A stretch of DNA of 64,000 nucleotides from Deltaproteobacteria bacterium (GTDB lineage: Bacteria; Desulfobacterota; GWC2-55-46). Position 1 is the stretch's first letter; every line of letters starts with the position of its first letter. Shown piece by piece: positions 9,337 through 16,953 of this stretch. Where the stretch lies: contig JAIOIE010000018.1 of assembly GCA_019912665.1 (NCBI GenBank), positions 62,001 to 126,000 of the forward strand, read 5' to 3'. Below the pieces are notes generated by a model, which was given only the letters and a program-made list of their open reading frames with translations, was not told where the DNA came from and did not search any database. The position numbers and the translations under genes were made by a program.

Positions 9337-9750
9337 TCATACAAAGATCTCCGAGACGAGCCTAGTAACCTTCCCCGCGATATCCATTCCCTCAGCCTTG
9401 ATCTGGCACAATGATGGCTTTTGCCTTGTGCCTGCATTTCCGAAACGGGTTAAAGGTAGCGGTTCGGGTGTTTCAAAAACGACATGGCCGGTTCTCTTGT
9501 TAATATACTTCCAGACGGTCGAACGGTTTTTGAAGCGGACCTGGAAAACAGGATAGCTCGCCTTGGGAAACCCATCAGGTCCGATCAAGCTGAAATCATC
9601 GTCATCTTCACGCATTGCCGCCAAACGGATGAGAGCAAACACATTCTCAGGTATGTCTTTAGACAGCATTATTCCTCGAGCAGGTGCCCCGACGAGCCCG
9701 GCGGGCGGTACAATGCGAGGCACATCGCCCTGATTGACAAATACAGGCAT
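9337..9750 (-). pseudogene. C-terminal part of a conserved eCIS protein, out of frame with its N-terminal part
   Basis: A 137-residue frame starting at an ATG with MPVFVNQGDVPRIVPPAG. It has no ribosome-binding site of its own and overlaps the preceding frame by 82 bases. Its residues continue naturally from the upstream frame: the upstream protein stays sensible up to about LNPQSA and then degrades to low-quality sequence, while a -1 shift at about 9755 joins it to NMPVFVNQ. I read the two as one gene of about 340 codons broken by a one-base change, or expressed by frameshifting. Independent translational coupling of two chains is the alternative. The function is unknown; it is found between sheath and terminator genes in eCIS loci as I recall them. 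Confidence 0.6.
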
Positions 9751-10349
9751 ATTGCCGACTGTGGGTTTAATTCCCGGGAGAGGGCGTCGGGCTGGTCGCC
9801 GGTCAACTGATGCAAAGCATTATCCGACAGGAACAAGGATTCCGCCTGGTCATCTGCGGCGAGCGATGGAATCTCTCTGGAGAGAAAAAGGGCTTTTTGG
9901 GCACCTTCGCCCCTTTTAACACCGGTCATATTTGATAAGACGGGCACATGTTCTTTGAACCTGTTGGTCTCATTTTCTCCTCGGTGATACAATTCATGGA
10001 CCCTTTGAGGTCGAAGCGTCAAAGCCGTATAGTTAAAAAACTCGACATCCTGCACCGTCACGACGCATTCGAATTCTGCATGGCAAGGAATTTTGGCTCT
10101 ATCTGGCGCTAATACTATGCAGCCCAACTGCGTCTCCTTATAGACGCACCCCAGGCCGCTTAGAGCCCTTGAGGTGGAATCGGTAGGCGTGACTGCGAGA
10201 AAGGAGCGCATATCATAGGACAACAGGCGCCTCTCTCTTTGCTCCTTTTCCAAAAGATCATATATGGCGCTGCCTTCATCCAACCAAAAATGATGAAGCA
10301 GGCGTATTTCGAATAATCGACTGTATCCGGTAGTAATCCGTTCCGGCAT
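9669..10349 (-). CDS. Conserved eCIS protein of unknown function, N-terminal part
   Basis: A 226-residue frame lying between the Pvc16-like gene and the sheath gene. The meaningful part is about residues 1-200 (RLFEIRLLHHFWLDEG, SFLAVTPTDSTSRALSG, FFNYTALTLRPQ). The last 28 residues are probably out-of-frame translation past a frameshift, because the correct continuation lies in the -1 frame (9337-9750). No catalytic motif is recognisable. Its fixed position among structural genes suggests a minor structural or assembly component of the injection particle. An eight-base gap separates it from the upstream gene. Confidence 0.7.
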   Translation of the reverse strand: MPERITTGYSRLFEIRLLHHFWLDEGSAIYDLLEKEQRERRLLSYDMRSFLAVTPTDSTSRALSGLGCVYKETQLGCIVLAPDRAKIPCHAEFECVVTVQDVEFFNYTALTLRPQRVHELYHRGENETNRFKEHVPVLSNMTGVKRGEGAQKALFLSREIPSLAADDQAESLFLSDNALHQLTGDQPDALSRELNPQSAICLYLSIRAMCLALYRPPGSSGHLLEE

Positions 10350-10357
10350 ATCAAACT

Positions 10358-10987
10358 TTACCGATCCTTATGATAGAAATCCCTGACAACTTGCGTTATC
10401 AGGCCTTTTTCGCCCTGCACGGCCTCGAATTTCAAGTCCAACATCCTCATCATGTACAAGGCGAAAGGATACTGCTTTCCTCCCAGCGTACCCCATAGAT
10501 GGTTGACTTCCTCCATGGTCGGGGAATACAGGTCAAAAATGAATTTGAAGGTTTCCAATCTATCGAGCTGATTAAGCGGGTGGGTCGTTGTGGCTATTGA
10601 TTGAGGAGCCACATCGTCCTGGGTAAATACATTTCTGAACTGAAAATAACGAATGGCCCTCGATAATACGAGCAGCGCATTGGTGTAATTCGAATGAGTA
10701 GCTGCCACTAAAATCAGGAAATTAAGGAAAACAGGCGGATTTTCATAAGTGGCTTTAAGTGCAGCTTCATTTCGTGTATAGTTCGGTAGATTCTTCAGGG
10801 TTCTTTCTTCTCTGATATTAACGATCGATAAATATAGCTTCTCTCTTGATAAGCCGCTATTGCTCGCGCCTGAAGTAAACCCTTCAGCTAAATTTCCGAG
10901 CGCCACCTGGTGGGAGCCAGCCCCGTAATTTTCAGCAAGATGCGCATTCAACTCGTTCACAACGATATTCAATGCATGTGAAATCAT
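10358..10987 (-). CDS. Pvc16/DUF4255-family eCIS terminator protein
   Basis: A 209-residue DUF4255-type protein, the Pvc16/Afp16 family that caps the distal end of tube and sheath and sets particle length. Family features are the start SHALNIVVNELNAHL, SIVNIREERTLKNLPNY, NPPVFLNFLILVAAT, and the later NHLWGTLGGKQYPFALYMMRML. I chose the ATG at 10987, where the homology begins; a longer in-frame start at 11050 adds an unconserved Gly-rich stretch. It is the first gene of the eCIS operon, downstream of an AT-rich leader with a promoter candidate. Confidence 0.88.
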   Translation of the reverse strand: MISHALNIVVNELNAHLAENYGAGSHQVALGNLAEGFTSGASNSGLSREKLYLSIVNIREERTLKNLPNYTRNEAALKATYENPPVFLNFLILVAATHSNYTNALLVLSRAIRYFQFRNVFTQDDVAPQSIATTTHPLNQLDRLETFKFIFDLYSPTMEEVNHLWGTLGGKQYPFALYMMRMLDLKFEAVQGEKGLITQVVRDFYHKDR

Positions 10988-11080
10988 AATGGCATGAATA
11001 AGGCCCTTATCAAAGTCTATAAAGGCTGCACCGCCCCCGTTAAAATTCAATCGTTTAAAAAAAAGTATTTAGTTATAGCC

Positions 11081-11111
11081 AATTTATTATATTTTTTATT
11101 TATTTTGTCAA
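11081..11111 (-). promoter_or_regulatory. Candidate sigma70 promoter of the eCIS operon
   Basis: On the minus strand a perfect TTGACA (11106-11111) is followed by an A/T-only stretch containing TATAAT 14 bases on and TAATAA 16 bases on. The second spacing is closer to normal. It lies about 100 bases upstream of the first eCIS gene in a markedly AT-rich block (11040-11250). This is sequence-pattern evidence only. Confidence 0.45.
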
Positions 11112-11654
11112 GAAAAGTTTTTAATTGTTTCACGATTCAGGAATTCAGAATTGAAAACTTAAAAAAAAAGATCATGTTTATAAATTTAACGAATTCACTT
11201 ATGAACCAGTTTATTTACTGTGTATGTATTAAATTGCAAAAGCTTTAAAATACTCTGAATAATAGAATCGTGTCGACGGCTTCACAATATCGACTAAATA
11301 AAAAACATAGAGCCTTCTTGCCTCTGGATCCGCCACAATTCTGCCGCAATCCGGTCTTGATTTGTGTTTGTTTTAAGGCCAATTAAGGTTGCTTCGGCCC
11401 GATTCAGGTTAATTCGCTAGAATGCTTATGGAATTGAGTTTGACGAAGCCGGGTATTTTTCGATTCGGGATTCCAGGAATCTTCCCGAACGCGGTGCTCC
11501 CAGTCTGTCACCAAATTGTAACCGAATCTACCTTAAGAGGCATAAAAGGACAGAAAGGGCGGAATATACGGAATGGGTCTAAGGGCCTGAAAAGGCACAG
11601 AAATTCAAAAATGTGCAGGTATAAGGCCTAGTTACATTTTATTATCAAAACGAA

Positions 11655-11698
11655 CTCTCAAGGCTAAAACCGGGGTTCGAATCCCCGTAGGACCGCCA
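11655..11698 (+). repeat. 3' half of a tRNA-Glu(CTC), att-like direct repeat copy 1
   Basis: From the anticodon loop onward this is a normal tRNA 3' half: loop CTCTCAA (anticodon CTC), stem strand GGCTA, variable AAAC, T-stem CGGGG, loop TTCGAAT, CCCCG, acceptor strand TAGGACC, discriminator G and CCA. No matching 5' half (GGTCCTA start, D-arm, TAGCC) exists upstream, so it is not a functional tRNA. A second copy lies at 16954-17076 in the same orientation. Integrases that target tRNAs leave exactly such 3' duplications. Confidence 0.85.
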
Positions 11699-11706
11699 GA
11701 AAAATC

Positions 11707-11740
11707 AAGGGGTTACGCGCCTGCGTAACCCCTTTCTCTT
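11707..11740 (+). terminator. Terminator hairpin downstream of tRNA-Glu remnant 1
   Basis: A 12-bp perfect stem, AAGGGGTTACGC with GCGTAACCCCTT, a four-base loop, then a T-rich tail. The same hairpin in a mutated form follows remnant copy 2, so it travelled with the tRNA 3' end. Confidence 0.8.
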
Positions 11741-12144
11741 TTCCAGTGCCACCAAATTTCGTAACCAGTTTGGCATTGCAACTAAAATAACCTTTTAAAA
11801 TCAGCGTCCACGCACAAAAACAGGAAGTTCATTAAGCACTTCCTCCAGCTAACTCCATTTAGCCCACGTATACTTGCCGAAAAAAGGTGCTGGGAGCGCG
11901 ATGTGATATCGCGCCATTCGGCCCTCGAAGGCTCAAATTCCCGTGAATGGATCCTCAGACTTACGTTATCTGCCCCCAGTTAATGTACCGCTTCCAAAGT
12001 TAGATTAGTGCAAAAAGGCGTTAGCGTCGCCTTTAGTGCTTAGTTGGTTCCGGCCAAGTATGGAATTCCGATGCTCCGTTACGCCAGGCAAGGCACCAGG
12101 GGAAAATAAAATCGGCTCTGTATCGAGAAAGGGAGCCAAGAGTA

Positions 12145-13674
12145 TCACTCCTTGAACATCGCATCGAGCCTCTGAAGCCTTTCAGGCACCATCTGCATGG
12201 GCGTGCCTGTAAGTATTCCGCTTACTGTCCTGAAAGGCTTGCCTATGTGCATGCCCTTGCCGTCGATTAAAAACTCGCGGATGTCCTTGTCGTGCATCGA
12301 CCCGCGCATCTTGAGGACCGTGAGCCCACGGAGCATTTCGCCGTACATCTCGACGTAGCGTAACAGTATTATGGAATCGGTTATGGTCGATATGTGCGCC
12401 TCGGTTATAGAGGTGCCGCCGATAAGGTTCGATGTCGTTGCGGTAAAAAGGCCCGCCACCTCCTGGTGCTTTATGAACGAGGTCAGGCTTATGACGAACT
12501 CGCGGAAGCCCTTTGTGGTCGATACCCGCTCCAGGGCCGAAAGGCTGTCCACCGCGACCCTGTGAGGCTTGAACTCCTCCATTATGTTTTTTATGCGGAT
12601 CAGGAGGTCTTCGAGGCTCGTTGCCTCCGGGTACTCGCAGGCTATCTTGAGCTTGCCCTCTGCTTCCATCCTGTTGAAGTCTATGCCCCAGCCTATGGCG
12701 TTCCTCATGAGCTGCTCGCGGCTCTCCTCGAAGCCCAAAAGCAGGCACCGCTCGCCGCTCGTGAACCCGCCCTTCATGAACTGCGTTACGATAAGGGTCT
12801 TGCCCGCGCCGGTCGCCCCTGACACGAGGACGATGGAGTCGCGGAAAAATCCGCCACCGCACATCCTGTCAAGCTCGCTCGAACCTGAGGTGATGCGCTT
12901 GTAGGAAGACTTCTGCTTGAGCTCCAGGGCCGAAAGGGGTATTACCATTATGCCCTGGTGTGGGAATATGGTGAAGGGGAACTCCCCTTTCTGGTGGTAT
13001 GTGCCGCGGAACTTGAGTATCTCGACCGTCCTCCGACGTTTTTCGTCCTCAAGGACGTTCCTCAAAATGACGACGCTGTCGGCAACGAACTCCTCTATAC
13101 CGAAGCGCGTGATGCCGCCGTATTCCTGGTTTCTCTCGGCGGTCAGTACGGCGGTGACCTTCATCTTTTTAAGCGCCACCGAAATCCTGAAGAGCTCCTT
13201 TCGCACAAGCGAGGAGTCGGCAAACTGGTTGAATACCGCCCCGAGCGAGTCCATCGAGACCCTGGAAGCGCCGATATTCCTCACCGCGTGCTCGATCCTC
13301 GCCAGTAGCGCTCCGAAATCGTAAGACCCGCTTTCTATCTGGTCACTTGAGGGCTGGGGAGAGGCGTCGACGAACGCCCATTTCCCCTCCTTTTCCAGCC
13401 TGCCGATGTCCCAGCCGAAACTCATCATGTTCTTCCGGATGTCCTCCGGGGACTCCTCGAAGGTCACGAATACGCCGTGCTCGCCTTTCTTGTATATGCC
13501 TGCGGAAAGGAACTGCGTGGCAAAAATGGTTTTGGCGCTCCCGGCGGTCCCTGCGACCAGGCATGCGCGCCCCCTGGGGATGCCGCCGTCGGCTATGAGG
13601 TCGAATCCCTCGATGCCGGTTTCGATCTTTTCAATGGCTTTCTTCGATTTCCTGCTCGTATTTTTGGCCGCCAT
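12145..13674 (-). CDS. kaiC: KaiC-type circadian clock ATPase/kinase
   Basis: A 509-residue double RecA-like ATPase with the CI-CII layout of KaiC. CI has Walker A GTAGSAKT (42-49) and the catalytic FEES pair (E73-E74). CII has GATGAGKT (286-293) and FEES (E316-E317). The autophosphorylation segment TEAHISTITD is kept: S429 and T430 align with S431/T432 of the Synechococcus protein, and T424 with T426. A C-terminal tail of about 20 residues follows the conserved GTP, slightly shorter than in cyanobacteria. The ATG at 13674 has GGGAGG eight bases upstream. It is the last gene of the operon, 22 bases after kaiB. It should form a hexamer that cycles through phosphorylation states. Confidence 0.96.
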   Translation of the reverse strand: MAAKNTSRKSKKAIEKIETGIEGFDLIADGGIPRGRACLVAGTAGSAKTIFATQFLSAGIYKKGEHGVFVTFEESPEDIRKNMMSFGWDIGRLEKEGKWAFVDASPQPSSDQIESGSYDFGALLARIEHAVRNIGASRVSMDSLGAVFNQFADSSLVRKELFRISVALKKMKVTAVLTAERNQEYGGITRFGIEEFVADSVVILRNVLEDEKRRRTVEILKFRGTYHQKGEFPFTIFPHQGIMVIPLSALELKQKSSYKRITSGSSELDRMCGGGFFRDSIVLVSGATGAGKTLIVTQFMKGGFTSGERCLLLGFEESREQLMRNAIGWGIDFNRMEAEGKLKIACEYPEATSLEDLLIRIKNIMEEFKPHRVAVDSLSALERVSTTKGFREFVISLTSFIKHQEVAGLFTATTSNLIGGTSITEAHISTITDSIILLRYVEMYGEMLRGLTVLKMRGSMHDKDIREFLIDGKGMHIGKPFRTVSGILTGTPMQMVPERLQRLDAMFKE

Positions 13675-13696
13675 TATGCGCACCTCCCGGATTTAT

Positions 13697-13972
13697 CTAC
13701 TTTACATGCTGGAGATCCAGGCCTAGCAGCACTTTTTCGCTATTCGAAAGGTCGCCTATAATTCTACGCAAAGGAGGCGGGAGCTCTTTTATAAGGGTGG
13801 GTGTCGCCAGGATCTTCTCGTCCTCGGCCAGCTGCGGCTGCTCGAGAACGTCGATTATCTGCAATACGTAATTGTCCTTAAGCTCCTCGGAACAGATATG
13901 CTGCAGGTTGGATATCGCCTTTTGAGACCTCGATGTCTTCCCTGTGATGTAGAGCTTGAGTTTTATCTTCAT
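13697..13972 (-). CDS. kaiB: KaiB clock protein
   Basis: A 91-residue KaiB with a thioredoxin-like start [16 protein letters not shown] and the diagnostic C-terminal half [33 protein letters not shown] and VLLGLDL. This is the cyanobacterial-type KaiB that switches fold to bind phosphorylated KaiC and sequester KaiA. AGAGGA lies upstream of the ATG, and only four bases separate it from the stop of the KaiA-like gene, so the two are probably translationally coupled. Confidence 0.97.
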   Translation of the reverse strand: MKIKLKLYITGKTSRSQKAISNLQHICSEELKDNYVLQIIDVLEQPQLAEDEKILATPTLIKELPPPLRRIIGDLSNSEKVLLGLDLQHVK

Positions 13973-13976
13973 TCCG

Positions 13977-14816
13977 CTATCCTCTGGTCTGGATTGAAAA
14001 AGCGTGATTTTGATAATACATCGTCATGAAACCCATGAGTTCCAGGACAGTCATTTGCGCCTCTTCCACGTAAGTCCCGGACTTAAGCTGGTTTGACGAC
14101 TTGAACTTCTCATACAGGGCTTCGCGGTGCATGTCAAGAATGTCTTTCGGCCCGGCCCTCAGGAAGCCCAGCCTCTCGGACATGGAGCGGAGCTTTCCGG
14201 AGATGTCGTATTCGACCTTATATGCGCGCTGCTCAAGGGCCATGTCCAGGATGTCGCTGTATTCCCTTACCAGCCCCTTGTAGATAGAGGGTTGATTTTC
14301 CTTGACGGATGCAAGGCCGAAGGCGCTTGCCGTTACCGGCGTAGAATTCGAAGAGGCAAGGCGGTCGAACCCGTCCATCGCCCTCGTGCGGTTCTCAAAA
14401 GCCCTGTGCCGCTCCACCTCGGCCATGAGCCTCTGCCTTTCTATCGCGTAGCGGAGCGACCTCACGAGCAGGGCGCTCGGGAGCCGGTTTTTCACGAGGT
14501 AATCCTGAGCGCCTTTCTTCAGGGCTTCCATCCCGGTCTTTTCGCTCATTTTGTCGGTAAGTACTACTATCGGTGTGTTGCCTGCTTTTTCGATGCACGC
14601 CATCAGCGCTTCAATGCCTGAAGAGCCAGGCAACGCCAAATCCAGCAATATCACATCCGCTTTCTTTCGGGAAAGGTGCCTGAGCCCGGCTGAGATCGAG
14701 CCCGCCGCGTGGACCGAGAACTTGACATTCTCGGCCCTGGAAAGCAGTTCCTTGATGTGCGCTGCATATAAGGGAGAGCTCTCAATCAGCAATGCCGAGA
14801 TCTTCTCAAATTTCAT
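13977..14816 (-). CDS. Receiver protein with C-terminal KaiA/RsbU-type domain; candidate KaiA analogue
   Basis: A 279-residue protein. Residues 5-125 form a response-regulator receiver: phosphoacceptor D59 ([10 protein letters not shown]), T87 and K109 are present, but the usual acidic pair is reduced to one residue, E12 (IESSP). After a linker rich in Ser and Asn, residues 177-272 form a helical domain with the pattern [25 protein letters not shown] and [15 protein letters not shown]. That pattern parallels both the RsbU N-terminal phosphatase-recruitment domain and the C-terminal KaiC-binding domain of KaiA, which share one superfamily. A receiver or pseudoreceiver followed by this domain is the KaiA layout. 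It stands immediately before kaiB and kaiC, so a role in stimulating KaiC is a reasonable inference. A general adaptor for an unseen partner is the alternative. Confidence 0.78.
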   Translation of the reverse strand: MKFEKISALLIESSPLYAAHIKELLSRAENVKFSVHAAGSISAGLRHLSRKKADVILLDLALPGSSGIEALMACIEKAGNTPIVVLTDKMSEKTGMEALKKGAQDYLVKNRLPSALLVRSLRYAIERQRLMAEVERHRAFENRTRAMDGFDRLASSNSTPVTASAFGLASVKENQPSIYKGLVREYSDILDMALEQRAYKVEYDISGKLRSMSERLGFLRAGPKDILDMHREALYEKFKSSNQLKSGTYVEEAQMTVLELMGFMTMYYQNHAFSIQTRG

Positions 14817-14830
14817 TATCCACCAGCCCT

Positions 14831-14855
14831 GCGGGGCCGCGGCTTCGCGGCCCGC
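14831..14855 (-). promoter_or_regulatory. Strong GC hairpin between kinase and KaiA-like gene
   Basis: A near-perfect GC stem (GCGGG-CCGCG against CGCGG-CCCGC, with one bulge) lies in the 54-base gap between the hybrid kinase stop and the next start. It is not followed by a T-run on the minus strand, so it is unlikely to be a full terminator. It could stabilise the downstream kaiA-like-kaiB-kaiC message or damp read-through. Confidence 0.45.
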
Positions 14856-14870
14856 TTACAAAGACACGTA

Positions 14871-16679
14871 CTAATTCAGCACCTTGTGCAGAACGGAGCT
14901 GAAGCTTTTGATGGTATAGGGCTTCAGGATCACATCGGAGAAACCGTACTCCTTGAAATTCGCTATTATAGTGTCGCTGGAATAGCCGCTCGATACTATC
15001 GCTTTCGCGTTGGGGTCTATTTCGAGGAGCTTTTTTACCGCCTCCTTGCCTCCCATGCCGCCCGGCACGGTCAGATCCATTATCACCGCATCGAAAGGCG
15101 CTCCGGCCTCAAAGGCCTGGCTGTATTTCTCCAGCGCCTCGAGGCCGTCGCCGGCCGTGGCAACCTCGCACCCCATGCATTCGAGCAGCTCTCCTGCCAC
15201 TTCCCTGATGATATCCTCGTCGTCCATCACGAGGACCCTTCCCCTGGCCTTAAAGATGCTAGCCGATTCATCGGTCTCCCGCTCTGTTGACGCAGAAGTC
15301 GAAATCGATGCAGGGATGTAGACATTGAAGGTGGTCCCTTCGCCGGGACTTGAGCTGAAATCTATGTGCCCGCCGTGCTTCTTTATTATTGAATAGGTTA
15401 TCGCCAGCCCCAGGCCGTTCCCCTTGTGCTTGGTAGTGAAATACGGGTCGAATATCTTCTGGAAGTACTCCTCCGGAATGCCCGCGCCCTGGTCTTTAAT
15501 GGATATTTTCACATAAGCGTCTCCATTGAGGCCGGAAGCTTCGGGTAAAATGTTCTCACAGCAGACGCTTATGATGCCTCCATTCGGCATGGCCTGCGAG
15601 GCATTCAAGACGAGGTTGTGTATCACCTGACCTATCTGGCCAGGGTCCGCGTCCACGGGCCACAGTGTGGCGGGGATGACGAACTCGGAGAGCGCCTTCG
15701 AACCGCTGAGCGCGAATGTGGCGGCTTCGGTTACGACCTCCTTGATGACTATGGTCTTTTTTACGGGCTCTCCGCCTTTTGCGAACACAAGAAGCTGGTT
15801 CGTGAGGTCAGCGGCCCTTTTTGCGGCCCTTTCGCTGTCCGAGAGTATCTTGTAAGCCCTGTCGCCAGGGCTCAATAGTACCTTCGCCAGTGAAATGCTC
15901 CCGGTGATGCCAGTAAGCAGGTTGTTGAAGTCGTGGGCTATGCCGCCTGCGAGGACTCCAAGAGAGTCGAGCTTCTGGTTTTTAATGATCTCTTCCTCTA
16001 TCCTCTTCCTCTCAGTGAGGTCGAGTATCGTCCCTATGATGCTTACGACCTTGCCGGACCTGTCCAGCTTCGGCTGGGCGTGACAATGCACGAACCTCTC
16101 CTTGTTGTTCGGCTGGACAATCCTGAAATCAAGGCTGCAGGTCCCGGCATGGGTGGCCTTTACCATCATGCGCCGTACCGCCTCCCTGTCCTCGGGGTGG
16201 ACGGTCTGAAGGAAAGCATCGAGAGTTTCTGAAAACCCCTCGCTCATGATCCCGAGGATGTTGAATATCTCTTCAGAGCACTTTAAGGACGAGCCTGCAA
16301 GGTCCCATTCCCAGCTGCCGATATGGGCAATGTGCTGCGCCTCTGCAAGGCTTTCTTCGCTTATGTGCAGGGCGTCTTCGGCTTTTTTCCGGTCGGTTAT
16401 ATCATTGAGGTATGCTATGTAGGAAGGAACGCCGAGGCATGTCGACCTCTCGGCATACAGCTCGGCCACACCGTAATCCCCATCATTCCGGACGAAATCT
16501 ATCTCTATTTTTGAACCGTCGAGAGGGATCCCGAATTCCTTGCCGAGAAGGTCCTCCGCGTTCCGTCCCAAGAGGGCTTCACCGGCAGGATTTACGTACC
16601 TTACGGCGCCATCCGAATCGAGGACTATTACCCCTTCGGAAGTCTTTTCAACGATTTCTTTGAAAAAAAGAGCATCCAC
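14871..16679 (-). CDS. Hybrid PAS-PAS histidine kinase with C-terminal receiver
   Basis: A soluble 602-residue hybrid kinase. Residues 5-100 are a PAS domain, 110-225 a second PAS with a PAC ending (IIGTILDLTERKR). The dimerisation helix carries H249 (GGIAHDFNN), followed by a HATPase domain with N-box (HNLVLNASQA), DQGAGIP and GLGLAI. Residues 480-600 are a receiver with D535. There are no membrane segments, so it senses a cytoplasmic cue. The start is a GTG with a weak ribosome-binding site; the frame stays open upstream as far as a stop near 16740, and an ATT start near 16706 is possible. It is the first gene of the Kai operon and could phosphorylate the KaiA-like receiver protein. Confidence 0.9.
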   Translation of the reverse strand: MDALFFKEIVEKTSEGVIVLDSDGAVRYVNPAGEALLGRNAEDLLGKEFGIPLDGSKIEIDFVRNDGDYGVAELYAERSTCLGVPSYIAYLNDITDRKKAEDALHISEESLAEAQHIAHIGSWEWDLAGSSLKCSEEIFNILGIMSEGFSETLDAFLQTVHPEDREAVRRMMVKATHAGTCSLDFRIVQPNNKERFVHCHAQPKLDRSGKVVSIIGTILDLTERKRIEEEIIKNQKLDSLGVLAGGIAHDFNNLLTGITGSISLAKVLLSPGDRAYKILSDSERAAKRAADLTNQLLVFAKGGEPVKKTIVIKEVVTEAATFALSGSKALSEFVIPATLWPVDADPGQIGQVIHNLVLNASQAMPNGGIISVCCENILPEASGLNGDAYVKISIKDQGAGIPEEYFQKIFDPYFTTKHKGNGLGLAITYSIIKKHGGHIDFSSSPGEGTTFNVYIPASISTSASTERETDESASIFKARGRVLVMDDEDIIREVAGELLECMGCEVATAGDGLEALEKYSQAFEAGAPFDAVIMDLTVPGGMGGKEAVKKLLEIDPNAKAIVSSGYSSDTIIANFKEYGFSDVILKPYTIKSFSSVLHKVLN

Positions 16680-16777
16680 GCTGAGTCTCTCGAAAAGCGG
16701 AATATTACCCTTGGGGTATTCTGAAAAGGCTCGGGCTTTGTTTTAAAAGCCCGGGACAAAATATTTCTGTGCTATTA

Positions 16778-16806
16778 AATTTACCATCATCACAAAATCC
16801 GCTCAA
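16778..16806 (-). promoter_or_regulatory. Candidate promoter of the Kai operon
   Basis: Minus-strand TTGAGC (16801-16806) and TAAATT (16778-16783) are separated by 17 bases, giving a start near 16771 and a leader of about 90 bases to the GTG of the hybrid kinase. The -35 box matches four of six consensus positions. It is predicted from sequence only. Confidence 0.4.
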
Positions 16807-16953
16807 GGATTTTTTGCTACGTAAGGGCTTGAATTAAATAGTATTACCTTACTCTTTTAATCAGTTTTTTTGATAGTGTGCGATGGTTTTCCATTCCGAA
16901 TTCCACCTATATTGGAATACGCGGGATGCCACAAATTTTCCGATCAAAACGGA

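Larger units (their letters stand above)
10988..12144. other. Gene-free region between eCIS and Kai operons
   Basis: About 1.16 kb without a convincing gene. It holds a very AT-rich block (11040-11250) with the eCIS promoter candidate, a 3' tRNA-Glu half with terminator (11655-11740), and two similar motifs of the form G(T/C)CACCAAATT..GTAACC at 11507-11523 and 11748-11766 that flank it. A 7-bp perfect hairpin (GCGCGAT/ATCGCGC) lies at 11897-11915. A short frame at 11422-11631 has no coding character. The content is that of an integration junction rather than of ordinary intergenic DNA. Confidence 0.7.

Noticed and set aside
1-10987. Prophage tail cluster
   Set aside because: The combination of DUF5908, LysM/CIS-tube, VgrG-like spike, PAAR and Pvc16-like protein is that of an eCIS; no capsid, portal, terminase or lysis genes are seen.
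11422-11631. A possible 69-residue gene in the gene-free region
   Set aside because: No ribosome-binding site, no coding-like composition, and it lies in the integration junction.
11655-11698. A complete functional tRNA-Glu
   Set aside because: No acceptor 5' strand (GGTCCTA), D-arm or 5' anticodon stem exists upstream of either copy.
14831-14855. Terminator between the hybrid kinase and the KaiA-like gene
   Set aside because: The GC hairpin is not followed by a T-run on the minus strand, and the downstream gene has no clear separate promoter.
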